Part shown: piece by piece, positions 1-6,304 of the stretch
How the letters are laid out: each line of letters begins with the position of its first letter
Position numbering within the stretch: the stretch's first letter is position 1
From: Methanomassiliicoccaceae archaeon
GTDB taxonomy: Archaea > Thermoplasmatota > Thermoplasmata > Methanomassiliicoccales > Methanomethylophilaceae
Direction of reading: 5' to 3'
DNA: 12,311 nucleotides
Assembly (NCBI GenBank): GCA_016282555.1
Contig: JAEEKU010000064.1
Location: 1-12,311 of the forward strand
The notes under the pieces: model-generated
Database searches by the model: none
What the model was told of the DNA's origin: nothing
The model's input: only the letters and a program-made list of their open reading frames with translations
Made by a program: the position numbers and the translations under genes

Positions 1-245
1 ACAGTTACAGTTGTTGCGGTATTATAATAAACATATTTAATTGGTTTTTCTCCCCGGAGGGAATTACGCGGGATCGATGCTCCAGATCGGCTGTTTCGTT
101 CCTTTTCACATATGGCGAGCCCCGCGTTATGCCGACGTTGACGGAATACCGCCGTTTCACACCGGCATCTGTTTCTGCCCGGCCTGCGTTCATAAACAAA
201 CCGGAAAACTGGAGTTTACTCCCGCAATAAAGGAATAATTAAGTA
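1..245. other. 5' non-coding region, no supported gene
   Basis: I see no gene here. Two short open frames (minus 5-199 and plus 41-238) cover most of it, but neither resembles a family I know and neither has a convincing ribosome binding site. Bases 15-45 are clearly AT-rich and could hold TATA elements for either strand. Bases 50-60 form a small GC-rich palindrome just after a run of five T. No tRNA-like T-loop or other RNA gene signature is visible. The last 40 bases hold the likely control signals of the prenyl synthase gene. Confidence 0.6.
191..234 (+). promoter_or_regulatory. Possible promoter, operator-like palindrome and RBS of the prenyl synthase gene
   Basis: Three weak signals line up ahead of the GTG at 246. 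An A-rich TATA-like stretch (CATAAACAAA) lies at 191-200. An inverted repeat, GGAGT-TT-ACTCC, lies at 211-222, about where a transcript from that box would start. A purine-rich AAAGGA lies at 229-234, 11 bases before the GTG. The order box, start site, Shine-Dalgarno is plausible for an archaeal gene with a short leader. The palindrome could bind a small repressor, but its arms are only five bases, so chance is a real alternative. Confidence 0.3.
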
Positions 246-1232
246 GTGTCCGCCGATGTGGGTCTGATGGATAGTCCTTGGCACTCCTGTATTGACAGTG
301 ACCTGGCCGAATGCGAAAGGCTGATGATGAAGACGCTTCAGTTCGAGAACAAGGAACTGACAGAGATGTGCCAGTATGTCATAGCGTCCGGCGGAAAGAG
401 GCTGAGGCCTTCCCTGTGCATTCTTTCCTACTATGCATGCGGAGGAAAAGACCAGAGGACTCCGGTGTCCGTCGGTTCCGCTTTCGAAATCGTCCACAGC
501 GCTTCGCTCATTCACGACGATATAAACGATCAGGGCGAAATCAGACGCGGAAGGAAAACACTGCACAAGAAATACACCATGACCAAAGCGATAATCGCGG
601 GCGACGTCATGTTTTCCATGGGTTTCGATCTTCTCAAAAACGTCGGCCCGGAAGTCGTGGGGTATATAATCGAAGCATCCGCGGCCATGGGATCCGGGGA
701 ATTCGTCCAGAAAGATTACGAACACGCTTCCGGAGTCACCGAAGATCATTACATGAAGATCATTTCCGGAAAGACCGCTAAAATTTTCGAAGCGTGCGCG
801 AAATCCGGAGCGTTCACCGGAGGCGGATCTCCGGAAGAAATCCATGCTCTCGGAGAGAATTCTTTCCATCTCGGTCTCGCGTTCCAGATCATAGACGATA
901 TGCTGGACGTCAGCGGCGATCCGGAAAAGACCGGAAAACTCATCGGTACGGATCTCCTCGAGGGAAAGCCCACTCTCCCGACCATTTACGCTATGCAGGA
1001 TCCCGTTTACGGAAAAGAGCTGCAGGATATTTTCGAAGAGCCGGAAGCTTCCCTCGAAAGCGTCAGAAAAGCGCTGGAGCTGATCAAGAAAACGGATTCC
1101 CTCGACAGATGCTACAAAAAAGCGTGCGAGATCTCCTCTTCCGCCAAAAAATTCCTCGGCGACATCCCCGACTCCGTCTACAAGACCTCTCTTCTGAACC
1201 TTGCCGATTACGTCGTATCCAGAAAAAGGTGA
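246..1232 (+). CDS. Polyprenyl diphosphate synthase (GGPP synthase family)
   Basis: This 328-residue trans-prenyltransferase condenses isopentenyl diphosphate onto an allylic diphosphate to build the isoprenoid chains of archaeal lipids or of a prenylated electron carrier. Both metal-binding aspartate motifs are present: DDIND at residues 91-95 and DDMLD at 217-221. The substrate-binding GGKRLRP lies at 49-55, RRG at 100-102, and a GKTAKIFEAC segment near 175-184. The length is normal for the family. I chose the GTG at 246 because AAAGGA precedes it; the in-frame ATG at 267 (Met8) has no such site. The fifth residue before the first motif is Ala86, a small side chain that in this family usually allows products longer than C20, so the product may be a medium or long chain. 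The stop overlaps the ribosome binding site of the reductase gene that follows, so the two are probably one operon. Confidence 0.93.
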   Translation: MSADVGLMDSPWHSCIDSDLAECERLMMKTLQFENKELTEMCQYVIASGGKRLRPSLCILSYYACGGKDQRTPVSVGSAFEIVHSASLIHDDINDQGEIRRGRKTLHKKYTMTKAIIAGDVMFSMGFDLLKNVGPEVVGYIIEASAAMGSGEFVQKDYEHASGVTEDHYMKIISGKTAKIFEACAKSGAFTGGGSPEEIHALGENSFHLGLAFQIIDDMLDVSGDPEKTGKLIGTDLLEGKPTLPTIYAMQDPVYGKELQDIFEEPEASLESVRKALELIKKTDSLDRCYKKACEISSSAKKFLGDIPDSVYKTSLLNLADYVVSRKR

Positions 1233-1236
1233 GAAC

Positions 1237-2331
1237 ATGTCCGATGCCTTGGAGACGGATGTTCTGGTGGTCGGATCCGGACCCGCGGGAAGCACCGCGG
1301 CGATGTATGCGGCGAGAGCCGGCGCCAGAGTGCTGATGATTGAAAGACGCTCCGAAGTCGGAACCCCGGTCAGATGCGGGGAGTACATGCCCTCGAACGG
1401 GGAGATCGTCAAAATGTTTCCCAATCTCAGAGACGAGGATTCCCTTTTCGACATCCCGGACAGGCTGGTTTGCAGGGAGACCCTCGGCATAAAACTGGTG
1501 AACCCGAAAGGAAAAGTCACTCTTCTCGATATGCCCGGATATACCGTCGACCGCGATATCTTCGACAGATATCTCGCCGACCGGGCCGTGAAAGAGGGAG
1601 CGGAGCTCATAAACAGATGCTCTTTCGACAAGATAGAGAACGGCGCGGCGCTGACTTCCCGCGGCGAAATTAAATATAAGGTAATAATCGGCGCGGACGG
1701 TCCCGGATCCCGCGTAGCCAGAAGTCTCGGCCTCAGCCGCAACAGGCGCCCGTATCCCGCGGTCACTGCTCAGGTTAAAGGAGACTTCGAACCCTACCTG
1801 TACATGTATTTCGGGGATCTCGCTCCCGGAGCTTACAGCTGGATAATCCCGAAGGACGGGCGCGCCAACGTCGGGGTCGGATGCTCGCCCAGATTCTCCG
1901 ACGCCGCCGTAACCGAGTACTTCAGAAGATTCGCGGACAAGCGCGGATTCCCGGAACACAGCAGAGTCTTCGGGAAATCCGTGCCGAGCGAGAGCCCCAT
2001 AGATAAAACGGTATCCGGAAACGGCATGCTCATCGGCGATTCCGCGGGCCAGGTGAGCTCCGTCAACGGAGGAGGAATACCTCTGGCTATGATCGCCGGC
2101 CGCATCGGGGGAATCGCCGCGGCCGGAAACGTGAAGAACGGAACCGATCTCGCGGAATATGAAAAACAATGGAGATCCGTCATGGAGAAGCCGCTTAAAA
2201 CCGCCGCGTTCAACAAGAAGCTGGCGGACACTTTCGCGTTCAGGACCGAAACCACCACGTCCATGTGCATGGCGATCCTGGGAAAACGCAGGCTGAACAA
2301 ACTGATCAGGTGCCAGAGCCTCTTCCCGTGA
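1237..2331 (+). CDS. Geranylgeranyl reductase family FAD-dependent oxidoreductase
   Basis: This 364-residue flavoprotein most likely saturates the double bonds of geranylgeranyl groups, as in digeranylgeranylglycerophospholipid reductase of archaeal membrane lipid synthesis. An N-terminal Rossmann motif GSGPAG (residues 13-18) is followed by an acidic strand end at Glu36 (MIERR) that would bind the FAD ribose. RCGEYMPSN (46-54) is the family's cysteine-containing loop. The second FAD motif, IGDSAGQVSSVNGGGI, begins near residue 266 with Asp268. The start is ATG 1237, preceded by AGGTGA, which overlaps the stop of the prenyl synthase. The protein is slightly shorter than the roughly 390-400 residues common in the family, apparently in the C-terminal part. 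A substrate other than membrane lipid, such as a prenyl side chain of a respiratory cofactor, cannot be excluded. The stop touches the end of nob1 on the other strand. Confidence 0.9.
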   Translation: MSDALETDVLVVGSGPAGSTAAMYAARAGARVLMIERRSEVGTPVRCGEYMPSNGEIVKMFPNLRDEDSLFDIPDRLVCRETLGIKLVNPKGKVTLLDMPGYTVDRDIFDRYLADRAVKEGAELINRCSFDKIENGAALTSRGEIKYKVIIGADGPGSRVARSLGLSRNRRPYPAVTAQVKGDFEPYLYMYFGDLAPGAYSWIIPKDGRANVGVGCSPRFSDAAVTEYFRRFADKRGFPEHSRVFGKSVPSESPIDKTVSGNGMLIGDSAGQVSSVNGGGIPLAMIAGRIGGIAAAGNVKNGTDLAEYEKQWRSVMEKPLKTAAFNKKLADTFAFRTETTTSMCMAILGKRRLNKLIRCQSLFP

Positions 2332-2784
2332 TTACCTTTTCCTGACGGAGCCCAGCGCGGTTCCGCACACGGGGCACTCCGGATATTTCTTCTCGAAGCG
2401 CCTTCCGCACCCCTTGCATCTGAACTCCCACCTGAGAGTTTTCTTTATCCCCCTCTCCCCGACCGGGCGGAATCCTATCCCCATCGCCGACGCGACGTTC
2501 TGGATGGAGTAATCGTCGGACCATATCGTCCCTCCCGTGTCCAGAGCGAGAGCGAGAACCGTCATGTCCACTGGGGAGAGCCTCCCGGAATCGCCGGTTC
2601 CGCGGGCGGCCTCTTCGACGAGCTTCAGGGATCCTGCGGAGCATTCCCTCACGTTTATGTCCCACAGCTGCAGACGCGGATCGTTATACTTCTCCCATTC
2701 CCTGATGACTCCCGGGGGGCAGACGTAATCCTCGCCGGGAAGCCCGTCCATCGAAAAAAAGGCGGAACTGTCCAGAACCAGCAT
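2332..2784 (-). CDS. nob1: Archaeal Nob1-type endoribonuclease (PIN domain plus zinc ribbon)
   Basis: This 150-residue protein is the archaeal form of Nob1, the nuclease that cuts the 3' end of precursor 16S rRNA during small-subunit maturation. The PIN domain carries the expected acidic residues: Asp5 (VLDSSAF), Glu29 (IREWE), Asp73 (SPVDMTVLALA) and Asp90/Asp91 (SDDYSIQNVA). A rubredoxin-like zinc ribbon follows with Cys123, Cys126, Cys137 and Cys140. The basic tail (SVRKR) fits RNA binding. Domain order and length match archaeal Nob1. The gene starts with ATG at 2784 and ends in TAA. No Shine-Dalgarno is evident, but a TATTTAAT box lies about 36 bases upstream, suggesting a transcript with a leader of only about ten bases. 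It diverges from the leucine-rich-repeat gene and converges on the reductase gene with no gap. Confidence 0.92.
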   Translation of the reverse strand: MLVLDSSAFFSMDGLPGEDYVCPPGVIREWEKYNDPRLQLWDINVRECSAGSLKLVEEAARGTGDSGRLSPVDMTVLALALDTGGTIWSDDYSIQNVASAMGIGFRPVGERGIKKTLRWEFRCKGCGRRFEKKYPECPVCGTALGSVRKR

Positions 2785-2816
2785 TTGAATCAGCGCCCCG
2801 TACGATCCGGTCCGGG

Positions 2817-2824
2817 ATTAAATA
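2817..2824 (-). promoter_or_regulatory. TATA-like box for nob1
   Basis: Read on the minus strand this is TATTTAAT within an otherwise GC-rich stretch, centred about 36 bases before the nob1 ATG. Archaeal transcription normally starts about 25 bases after the box centre, which would give a leader of roughly ten bases. Confidence 0.45.
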
Positions 2825-2860
2825 CCTTGTATCGCCGCGCTGGTTTCCGGGGAATCACCG

Positions 2861-2872
2861 TTTATTTTTATT
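2861..2872 (+). promoter_or_regulatory. TATA-like box for the leucine-rich-repeat gene
   Basis: TTTATTTTTATT is the most AT-rich stretch between nob1 and the next gene and sits about 33 bases before the ATG at 2899. With the usual archaeal spacing, transcription would start within about ten bases of the ATG, so the mRNA would be nearly leaderless. This supports ATG 2899 as the true start, because a TTG start at 2785 would place the promoter inside the gene. Confidence 0.5.
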
Positions 2873-2898
2873 ACGAAGACGATACGCGAGCAGATATC

Positions 2899-4599
2899 AT
2901 GCTGTTTGACAGATTCAGAAAAACGGAGGGGCCGGACGGCCAGCCCGGGGAGCTCTCGTTCAGCGTCACCAAAGGAATAGCCGCGGTCTGCGGATATAAG
3001 GGAAAAGAGACCAGCATAACGATTCCGGACACCTATAACGACATTCCGGTGCAGTGGATAGATGATTCGGCTTTCTCCGGATGCTCTTCTCTGGTGTCCG
3101 TAACCATCCCGGATACCGTAACCAGCATTGGAAAGGGGGCATTCAAAGGATGCAAATCCCTGGAGTCCCTGGAACTTCCGGAATCGGTGAGGATAATAGA
3201 GAGGGGGGCCTTCAAAGGATGCAAATCCCTTAAATCGATAAAAATCCCGGCGGCCGTGACGGCGATAGACGCGGATGCCTTCGCGGACTGCGAATCGCTG
3301 AAATCGATCGAACTCGGCAATTCCATCAAAACCATCGGAAAGGACGCGTTCTCCGGATGCAAATCCCTCGAATCGTTTTCCATACCCGATTCCGTAACCG
3401 TCATCGACTCCGGAGCCTTCGCGGACTGCGAGGTTCTGAAGAACATCGAGATTCCGAAGTCGATCGCGTCGATCGAGAAACAGGCGTTCAAGGGATGCGT
3501 TTCCCTTTACGCGATCAACATCCCGGATTCCGTTACGAATATCGGAGACGAGGCGTTCGTCGGATGCAAATCCCTTTCCTCCGTCGATATTCCCGACTCC
3601 GTCAGCAGGATAGGATCCAAAGCGTTCTTCGGATGCAAATCCCTGAATTCCGTGAGGCTCCCTCCGTCTCTGGTGAGCCTCGGCAGCGGGGCGTTCGACT
3701 GGTGCGCCTCTCTGTCGTCGATCACTGTTCCCGGATCCGCCGCAGTGATGAAAGAGTTCTCCTCGTGCAAGCTTCTGAGGTCCGTAACCATACTGGAATC
3801 GGTGACTGAGATAGACGACGACGCGTTCAAAGGATTTCCCGCTCTCACCTCGGTCTCCGTACCCTCGTCCGTGAAGACCATAGGCAAGGCCGCTTTCTCC
3901 GGATGCGATCTTCTGGAATCCATAACCGTGGACGAGAACAATCCCTCGTACTCTTCGGAGGACGGAGTCCTCTTCGATAAGGGGAAGACGAAGCTCATCA
4001 GATTCCCGGAGAGAAAAAACAGCGATCACATCCGTCCGTACAGCATCCCCGGAACGGTGACGTCCGTCCTCGGAGGCGCGTTCAAAGGATGCTCGGCGGT
4101 TTCCTCGATAATTATTCCCGAATCGGTGACGGACATAGGGGATTACGCGTTCGAAGGCTGCAGATCCCTGTCCTCGGCGGAGCTTCCCGACAGCATCACC
4201 TATCTGGGCAAAAGCGCCTTCAGCGGATGCAAATCCCTTGTCTCGGTAAAAATACCCGCTAAACTCTCCGCGATCCGGGAGAATACGTTCGAAGCGTGCT
4301 CCTCCCTCTCCTCGGTATCCTTGTCGGAATCGGTGACGAGCATCGAGCACAAAGCCTTCGCGGGATGCGGCTCCCTGAAGCATATTGACATCTCCGGATC
4401 CGTCCAGAGCATCGGCAGTTTCGCATTCCTCGGATGCAAGTCTCTCACGTCGGTGGAATTCCCCCCGTCGCTGAAGAGCCTCGACGAATCCGCGTTCAAC
4501 GGGTGCAGCTCCCTCAGAACCGCGAAGATTTCCCGTTCGACCAGCGTCGGCAGGGGAGCCTTCCCGAACGGCTGCGAAATCATCTACACAGACGATTAA
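2899..4599 (+). CDS. BspA-type leucine-rich-repeat protein (LRR_5 family), no signal peptide
   Basis: This 566-residue protein is made almost wholly of about 20 tandem repeats, most exactly 23 residues long, with a consensus like SxxIPxSVTxIGxxAFxGCKSLx. This is the BspA or Treponema pallidum LRR type, which forms a curved solenoid used for binding proteins or surfaces. Nearly every repeat carries a cysteine at the same place (GCKSL). One repeat is shortened near the middle (VPGSAAVMKEFSSCKLL). Another carries the hairpin insertion typical of the family (ITVDENNPSYSSEDGVLF, around residues 343-360). The first 30 residues are charged and show neither signal peptide nor membrane segment, and no anchor is visible at the end, so the sequence predicts a soluble, probably intracellular protein. 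The in-frame TTG at 2785 would add 38 residues but overlaps the promoter region. The binding partner is unknown. The gene separates two groups of housekeeping genes. Confidence 0.88.
   Translation: MLFDRFRKTEGPDGQPGELSFSVTKGIAAVCGYKGKETSITIPDTYNDIPVQWIDDSAFSGCSSLVSVTIPDTVTSIGKGAFKGCKSLESLELPESVRIIERGAFKGCKSLKSIKIPAAVTAIDADAFADCESLKSIELGNSIKTIGKDAFSGCKSLESFSIPDSVTVIDSGAFADCEVLKNIEIPKSIASIEKQAFKGCVSLYAINIPDSVTNIGDEAFVGCKSLSSVDIPDSVSRIGSKAFFGCKSLNSVRLPPSLVSLGSGAFDWCASLSSITVPGSAAVMKEFSSCKLLRSVTILESVTEIDDDAFKGFPALTSVSVPSSVKTIGKAAFSGCDLLESITVDENNPSYSSEDGVLFDKGKTKLIRFPERKNSDHIRPYSIPGTVTSVLGGAFKGCSAVSSIIIPESVTDIGDYAFEGCRSLSSAELPDSITYLGKSAFSGCKSLVSVKIPAKLSAIRENTFEACSSLSSVSLSESVTSIEHKAFAGCGSLKHIDISGSVQSIGSFAFLGCKSLTSVEFPPSLKSLDESAFNGCSSLRTAKISRSTSVGRGAFPNGCEIIYTDD
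3142..4238 (+). repeat. Near-identical DNA repeats within the leucine-rich-repeat gene
   Basis: The 14-mer GGATGCAAATCCCT, encoding the GCKSL core, occurs without change at 3148, 3217, 3355, 3562, 3631 and 4225. The first two copies extend to an identical 20-mer beginning TTCAAAGGATGC at 3142 and 3211. The spacing among the first five copies is one, two, three and one times 69 bases, which is 23 codons. A diverged copy (GGATGCAAGTCTCT) lies near 4432. The array offers sites for unequal recombination that would add or remove whole repeats in frame. Confidence 0.85.
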
Positions 4600-4608
4600 A
4601 CGGTTTAC

Positions 4609-4628
4609 GGGGCGGTTCCCTCCGCCCC
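4609..4628 (+). terminator. Hairpin after the leucine-rich-repeat gene, possible terminator
   Basis: GGGGCGG (4609-4615) and CCGCCCC (4622-4628) form a perfect seven-pair stem with a six-base loop, ten bases after the stop codon. What follows is CTTCT and then a run of A, not the T tract seen at classical terminators, so its role in ending transcription is uncertain. Confidence 0.45.
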
Positions 4629-4640
4629 CTTCTGAAAAAA

Positions 4641-4650
4641 GGTTTAACCG
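4641..4650 (+). promoter_or_regulatory. TATA-like box for carS, likely leaderless transcript
   Basis: GGTTTAACCG follows a purine-rich AAAAAA stretch that could act as the BRE. Its centre lies about 25 bases before the GTG at 4670, exactly where transcription should begin. No Shine-Dalgarno precedes the GTG, which fits a leaderless mRNA. Confidence 0.45.
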
Positions 4651-4669
4651 ATCACCATATACCCGAAGC

Positions 4670-5263
4670 GTGGATCTGTTAGAACTCATCGCAATAATGT
4701 TCACCGGACTCTGGCTGTTTCTCCCGGCCATGATCCCGAACTCCGCGGCCGTTGTATTCGGAGGCGGAACGAAGATCGATTTCGGGAGAACCTGGAAAGG
4801 AAAACGCATATTCGGAGACGGAAAATCGTGGAGAGGACTGTTCGGAGGAGCCTTTTCCGGAATAGCCTTCGGGCTCGTCCTTATCGGGATATCCCTGATC
4901 TGGGATTCCTCCGGAACCTGGGGCTACGGGGAGTTCTGGGGCAACGTCGGAATAATATCCTGTCTCGCATTCGGAGCCGTTTTCGGAGACCTCTGCGGAG
5001 CGTTCATTAAGAGAAGAATAGGACTGGAGAGAGGGGAGAAGGCCCCCGTCCTGGATCAGTACGATTTCGTAGCCGGAGCGTTTCTGCTCACCGCCCTGTT
5101 CTTCCCGGACTGGATTTACAGCACCTATTTCGAAGGATGGAATCTGGCGGCGTTTATCTTCATCATCGTGATAATGTTCGCGATCCACCGCGCAGTGAAT
5201 ATCATCGGCTATAAAGCCGGCTTAAAGAAGGAACCATGGCGATCGTATGACGGAACTTACTGA
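4670..5263 (+). CDS. carS: CDP-archaeol synthase
   Basis: This 197-residue integral membrane enzyme transfers CMP from CTP to unsaturated archaeol phosphate, giving CDP-archaeol, the branch point to polar lipid headgroups. Family hallmarks are clear: an MIPNSAAV segment near residues 21-28 at the end of the first membrane helix, KGKRIFGDGKSWRG (43-56) in a cytoplasmic loop, and GDLCGAFIKRRIGLERG followed by APVLDQYDF between residues 106 and 133. About five hydrophobic segments can be seen (roughly 5-23, 58-78, 93-113, 133-147 and 158-180). The start is GTG at 4670; an in-frame ATG at 4697 would lose part of the first helix. Its 3' end overlaps pyrE by 17 bases, so the two are probably co-transcribed. 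Together with the prenyl synthase and reductase at 246-2331 it forms a loose lipid-synthesis neighbourhood. Confidence 0.94.
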   Translation: MDLLELIAIMFTGLWLFLPAMIPNSAAVVFGGGTKIDFGRTWKGKRIFGDGKSWRGLFGGAFSGIAFGLVLIGISLIWDSSGTWGYGEFWGNVGIISCLAFGAVFGDLCGAFIKRRIGLERGEKAPVLDQYDFVAGAFLLTALFFPDWIYSTYFEGWNLAAFIFIIVIMFAIHRAVNIIGYKAGLKKEPWRSYDGTY

Positions 5264-5777
5264 TGCTTTGAAAGACTGCGGAGCCCTCCAGTTCGGAAAA
5301 TTCACCCTAGCGTCCGGAGCGGAGAGCGATTATTACATAGATATCAAAAAAGCCAGCACGAACCCCCGGGTCCTGCGTCTGATCTCCCAGCTGATGGCCC
5401 TGAAGATGCAGAGCCTCGGCCTGAAGCCCGACAGAATCGCGGGAGTGGTTCTAGGATCCGTGCCTCTCGCCGCCGCCCTTTCCCTCGCCACAGGCATACC
5501 GTATGTGATGATCCGCAAAGAGAAGAAGGATCACGGAACCGGAAAACTCATAGAGGGGGATCTGGAGAGCGGAGACAGGGTTCTGGTTGTCGAAGATGTG
5601 ATAACAACTGCCGGCTCTAGCATAAAGGCCATAGAGACCCTCAGAAGCGCCGGAGCCTCCGTAACGGACGTCATATCCGTCATAGACCGCGAAGGCGGAG
5701 GAAGAGAGAATCTGGCCGATGCGGGAGTGGATTTCCATCCCCTCGTCAAAGCTTCCGAGCTCGTGATGGAAAAATGA
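5247..5777 (+). CDS. pyrE: Orotate phosphoribosyltransferase
   Basis: This 176-residue type I phosphoribosyltransferase joins orotate to PRPP, making OMP in de novo UMP synthesis. The PRPP-binding signature VLVVEDVITTAGSS lies at residues 112-125 with the paired acidic residues Glu116 and Asp117. The flexible catalytic loop (90-104, RKEKKDHGTGK) carries the basic residues and histidine typical of the orotate enzyme. The N-terminal GKFTLASGAESDYYID (17-32) matches the usual substrate-side segment. The gene starts at ATG 5247 inside the last codons of carS, with GAAGGA at 5227-5232 as a distant ribosome binding site, so translation may be coupled to carS. Its stop shares an ATGA with the glycosylase gene. 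Confidence 0.94.
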   Translation: MTELTDALKDCGALQFGKFTLASGAESDYYIDIKKASTNPRVLRLISQLMALKMQSLGLKPDRIAGVVLGSVPLAAALSLATGIPYVMIRKEKKDHGTGKLIEGDLESGDRVLVVEDVITTAGSSIKAIETLRSAGASVTDVISVIDREGGGRENLADAGVDFHPLVKASELVMEK

Positions 5778-6304
5778 GGCCGGATCCCGACTGCAGACTG
5801 TGCGATCTGTGCGAAGGCCGCACGAACATCGTTCTCCCGGACGGAGATCCGGATTCGAAAATAATCTTCGTCGGGGAGGCTCCGGGAGAGACCGAAGATC
5901 TCCAGGGAAAGCCTTTCGTCGGAAAATCCGGAAAAATACTGACCGCGATGATGGAGGAGGCCGGATTCAGCCGCAAGGACGTTCTTATCACGAACACCGT
6001 GAAATGCAGACCCCCGGGAAACAGAGATCCCACCGACGAGGAGATGGATTCCTGCCGCCGCTTCCTGTGCTCGGAACTGGAAAACGCATCTCTGGTAGTC
6101 GGTCTGGGAAAATCCGCCTGCAGAAGCCTCACGGGATATCAGGGAAGCATGGGAAGGATAGTGAACAAGCGCACTCTGATCTTCATCAACGGAAAGAAGA
6201 TACCGTTTCTCCCCGCCTACCATCCGGCGTCGACCATATACAACAGAAAGTACAGAGAGGATCTTGCAGAAACTATGAGGATAGTCGCGGAGGAACTGAA
6301 ATGA
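5774..6304 (+). CDS. Family 4 uracil-DNA glycosylase (iron-sulfur)
   Basis: This 176-residue enzyme removes uracil from DNA, the first step of base excision repair. The four cysteines expected to hold the 4Fe-4S cluster are Cys7 and Cys10 (CRLC) and Cys78 and Cys94, the last two 16 residues apart as in characterised members. The active-site motif GEAPGETED lies at residues 34-42, followed by QGKPFVGKSGKIL, which binds the DNA and uracil pocket. The C-terminal motif LPAYHPAST includes His150, where the family usually has HPS or HPA. Additional cysteines (13, 99, 116) are not obvious ligands. The length is within the family range of about 170-210. The gene overlaps pyrE and the phosphatase gene by four bases at each end (ATGA), so the three are translationally coupled. 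Confidence 0.93.
   Translation: MRPDPDCRLCDLCEGRTNIVLPDGDPDSKIIFVGEAPGETEDLQGKPFVGKSGKILTAMMEEAGFSRKDVLITNTVKCRPPGNRDPTDEEMDSCRRFLCSELENASLVVGLGKSACRSLTGYQGSMGRIVNKRTLIFINGKKIPFLPAYHPASTIYNRKYREDLAETMRIVAEELK

Noticed and set aside
5..238. Short open frames at 5-199 (minus) and 41-238 (plus)
   Set aside because: Both are about 65 codons, overlap each other, lack a convincing ribosome binding site and show no family motif. They are kept only as an unexplained region.
216..1766. 516-codon minus-strand open frame
   Set aside because: It lies opposite the prenyl synthase and reductase genes, both of which show full family motifs; its own product has no recognisable motif.
2785..2898. TTG 2785 as the start of the LRR protein
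   Set aside because: The added 38 residues match nothing, and the stretch contains the TATA-like boxes expected between two divergent genes. ATG 2899 is preferred.
3142..4540. Regularly spaced repeats as a CRISPR array
   Set aside because: The repeats are in-frame codons of a leucine-rich-repeat protein, the units diverge throughout and there are no spacers.
2818..4809. 663-codon minus-strand open frame across the LRR gene
   Set aside because: It arises because the plus-strand repeats use a regular codon pattern; the plus frame shows clear LRR repeats and the reverse product is a low-complexity mirror of them.
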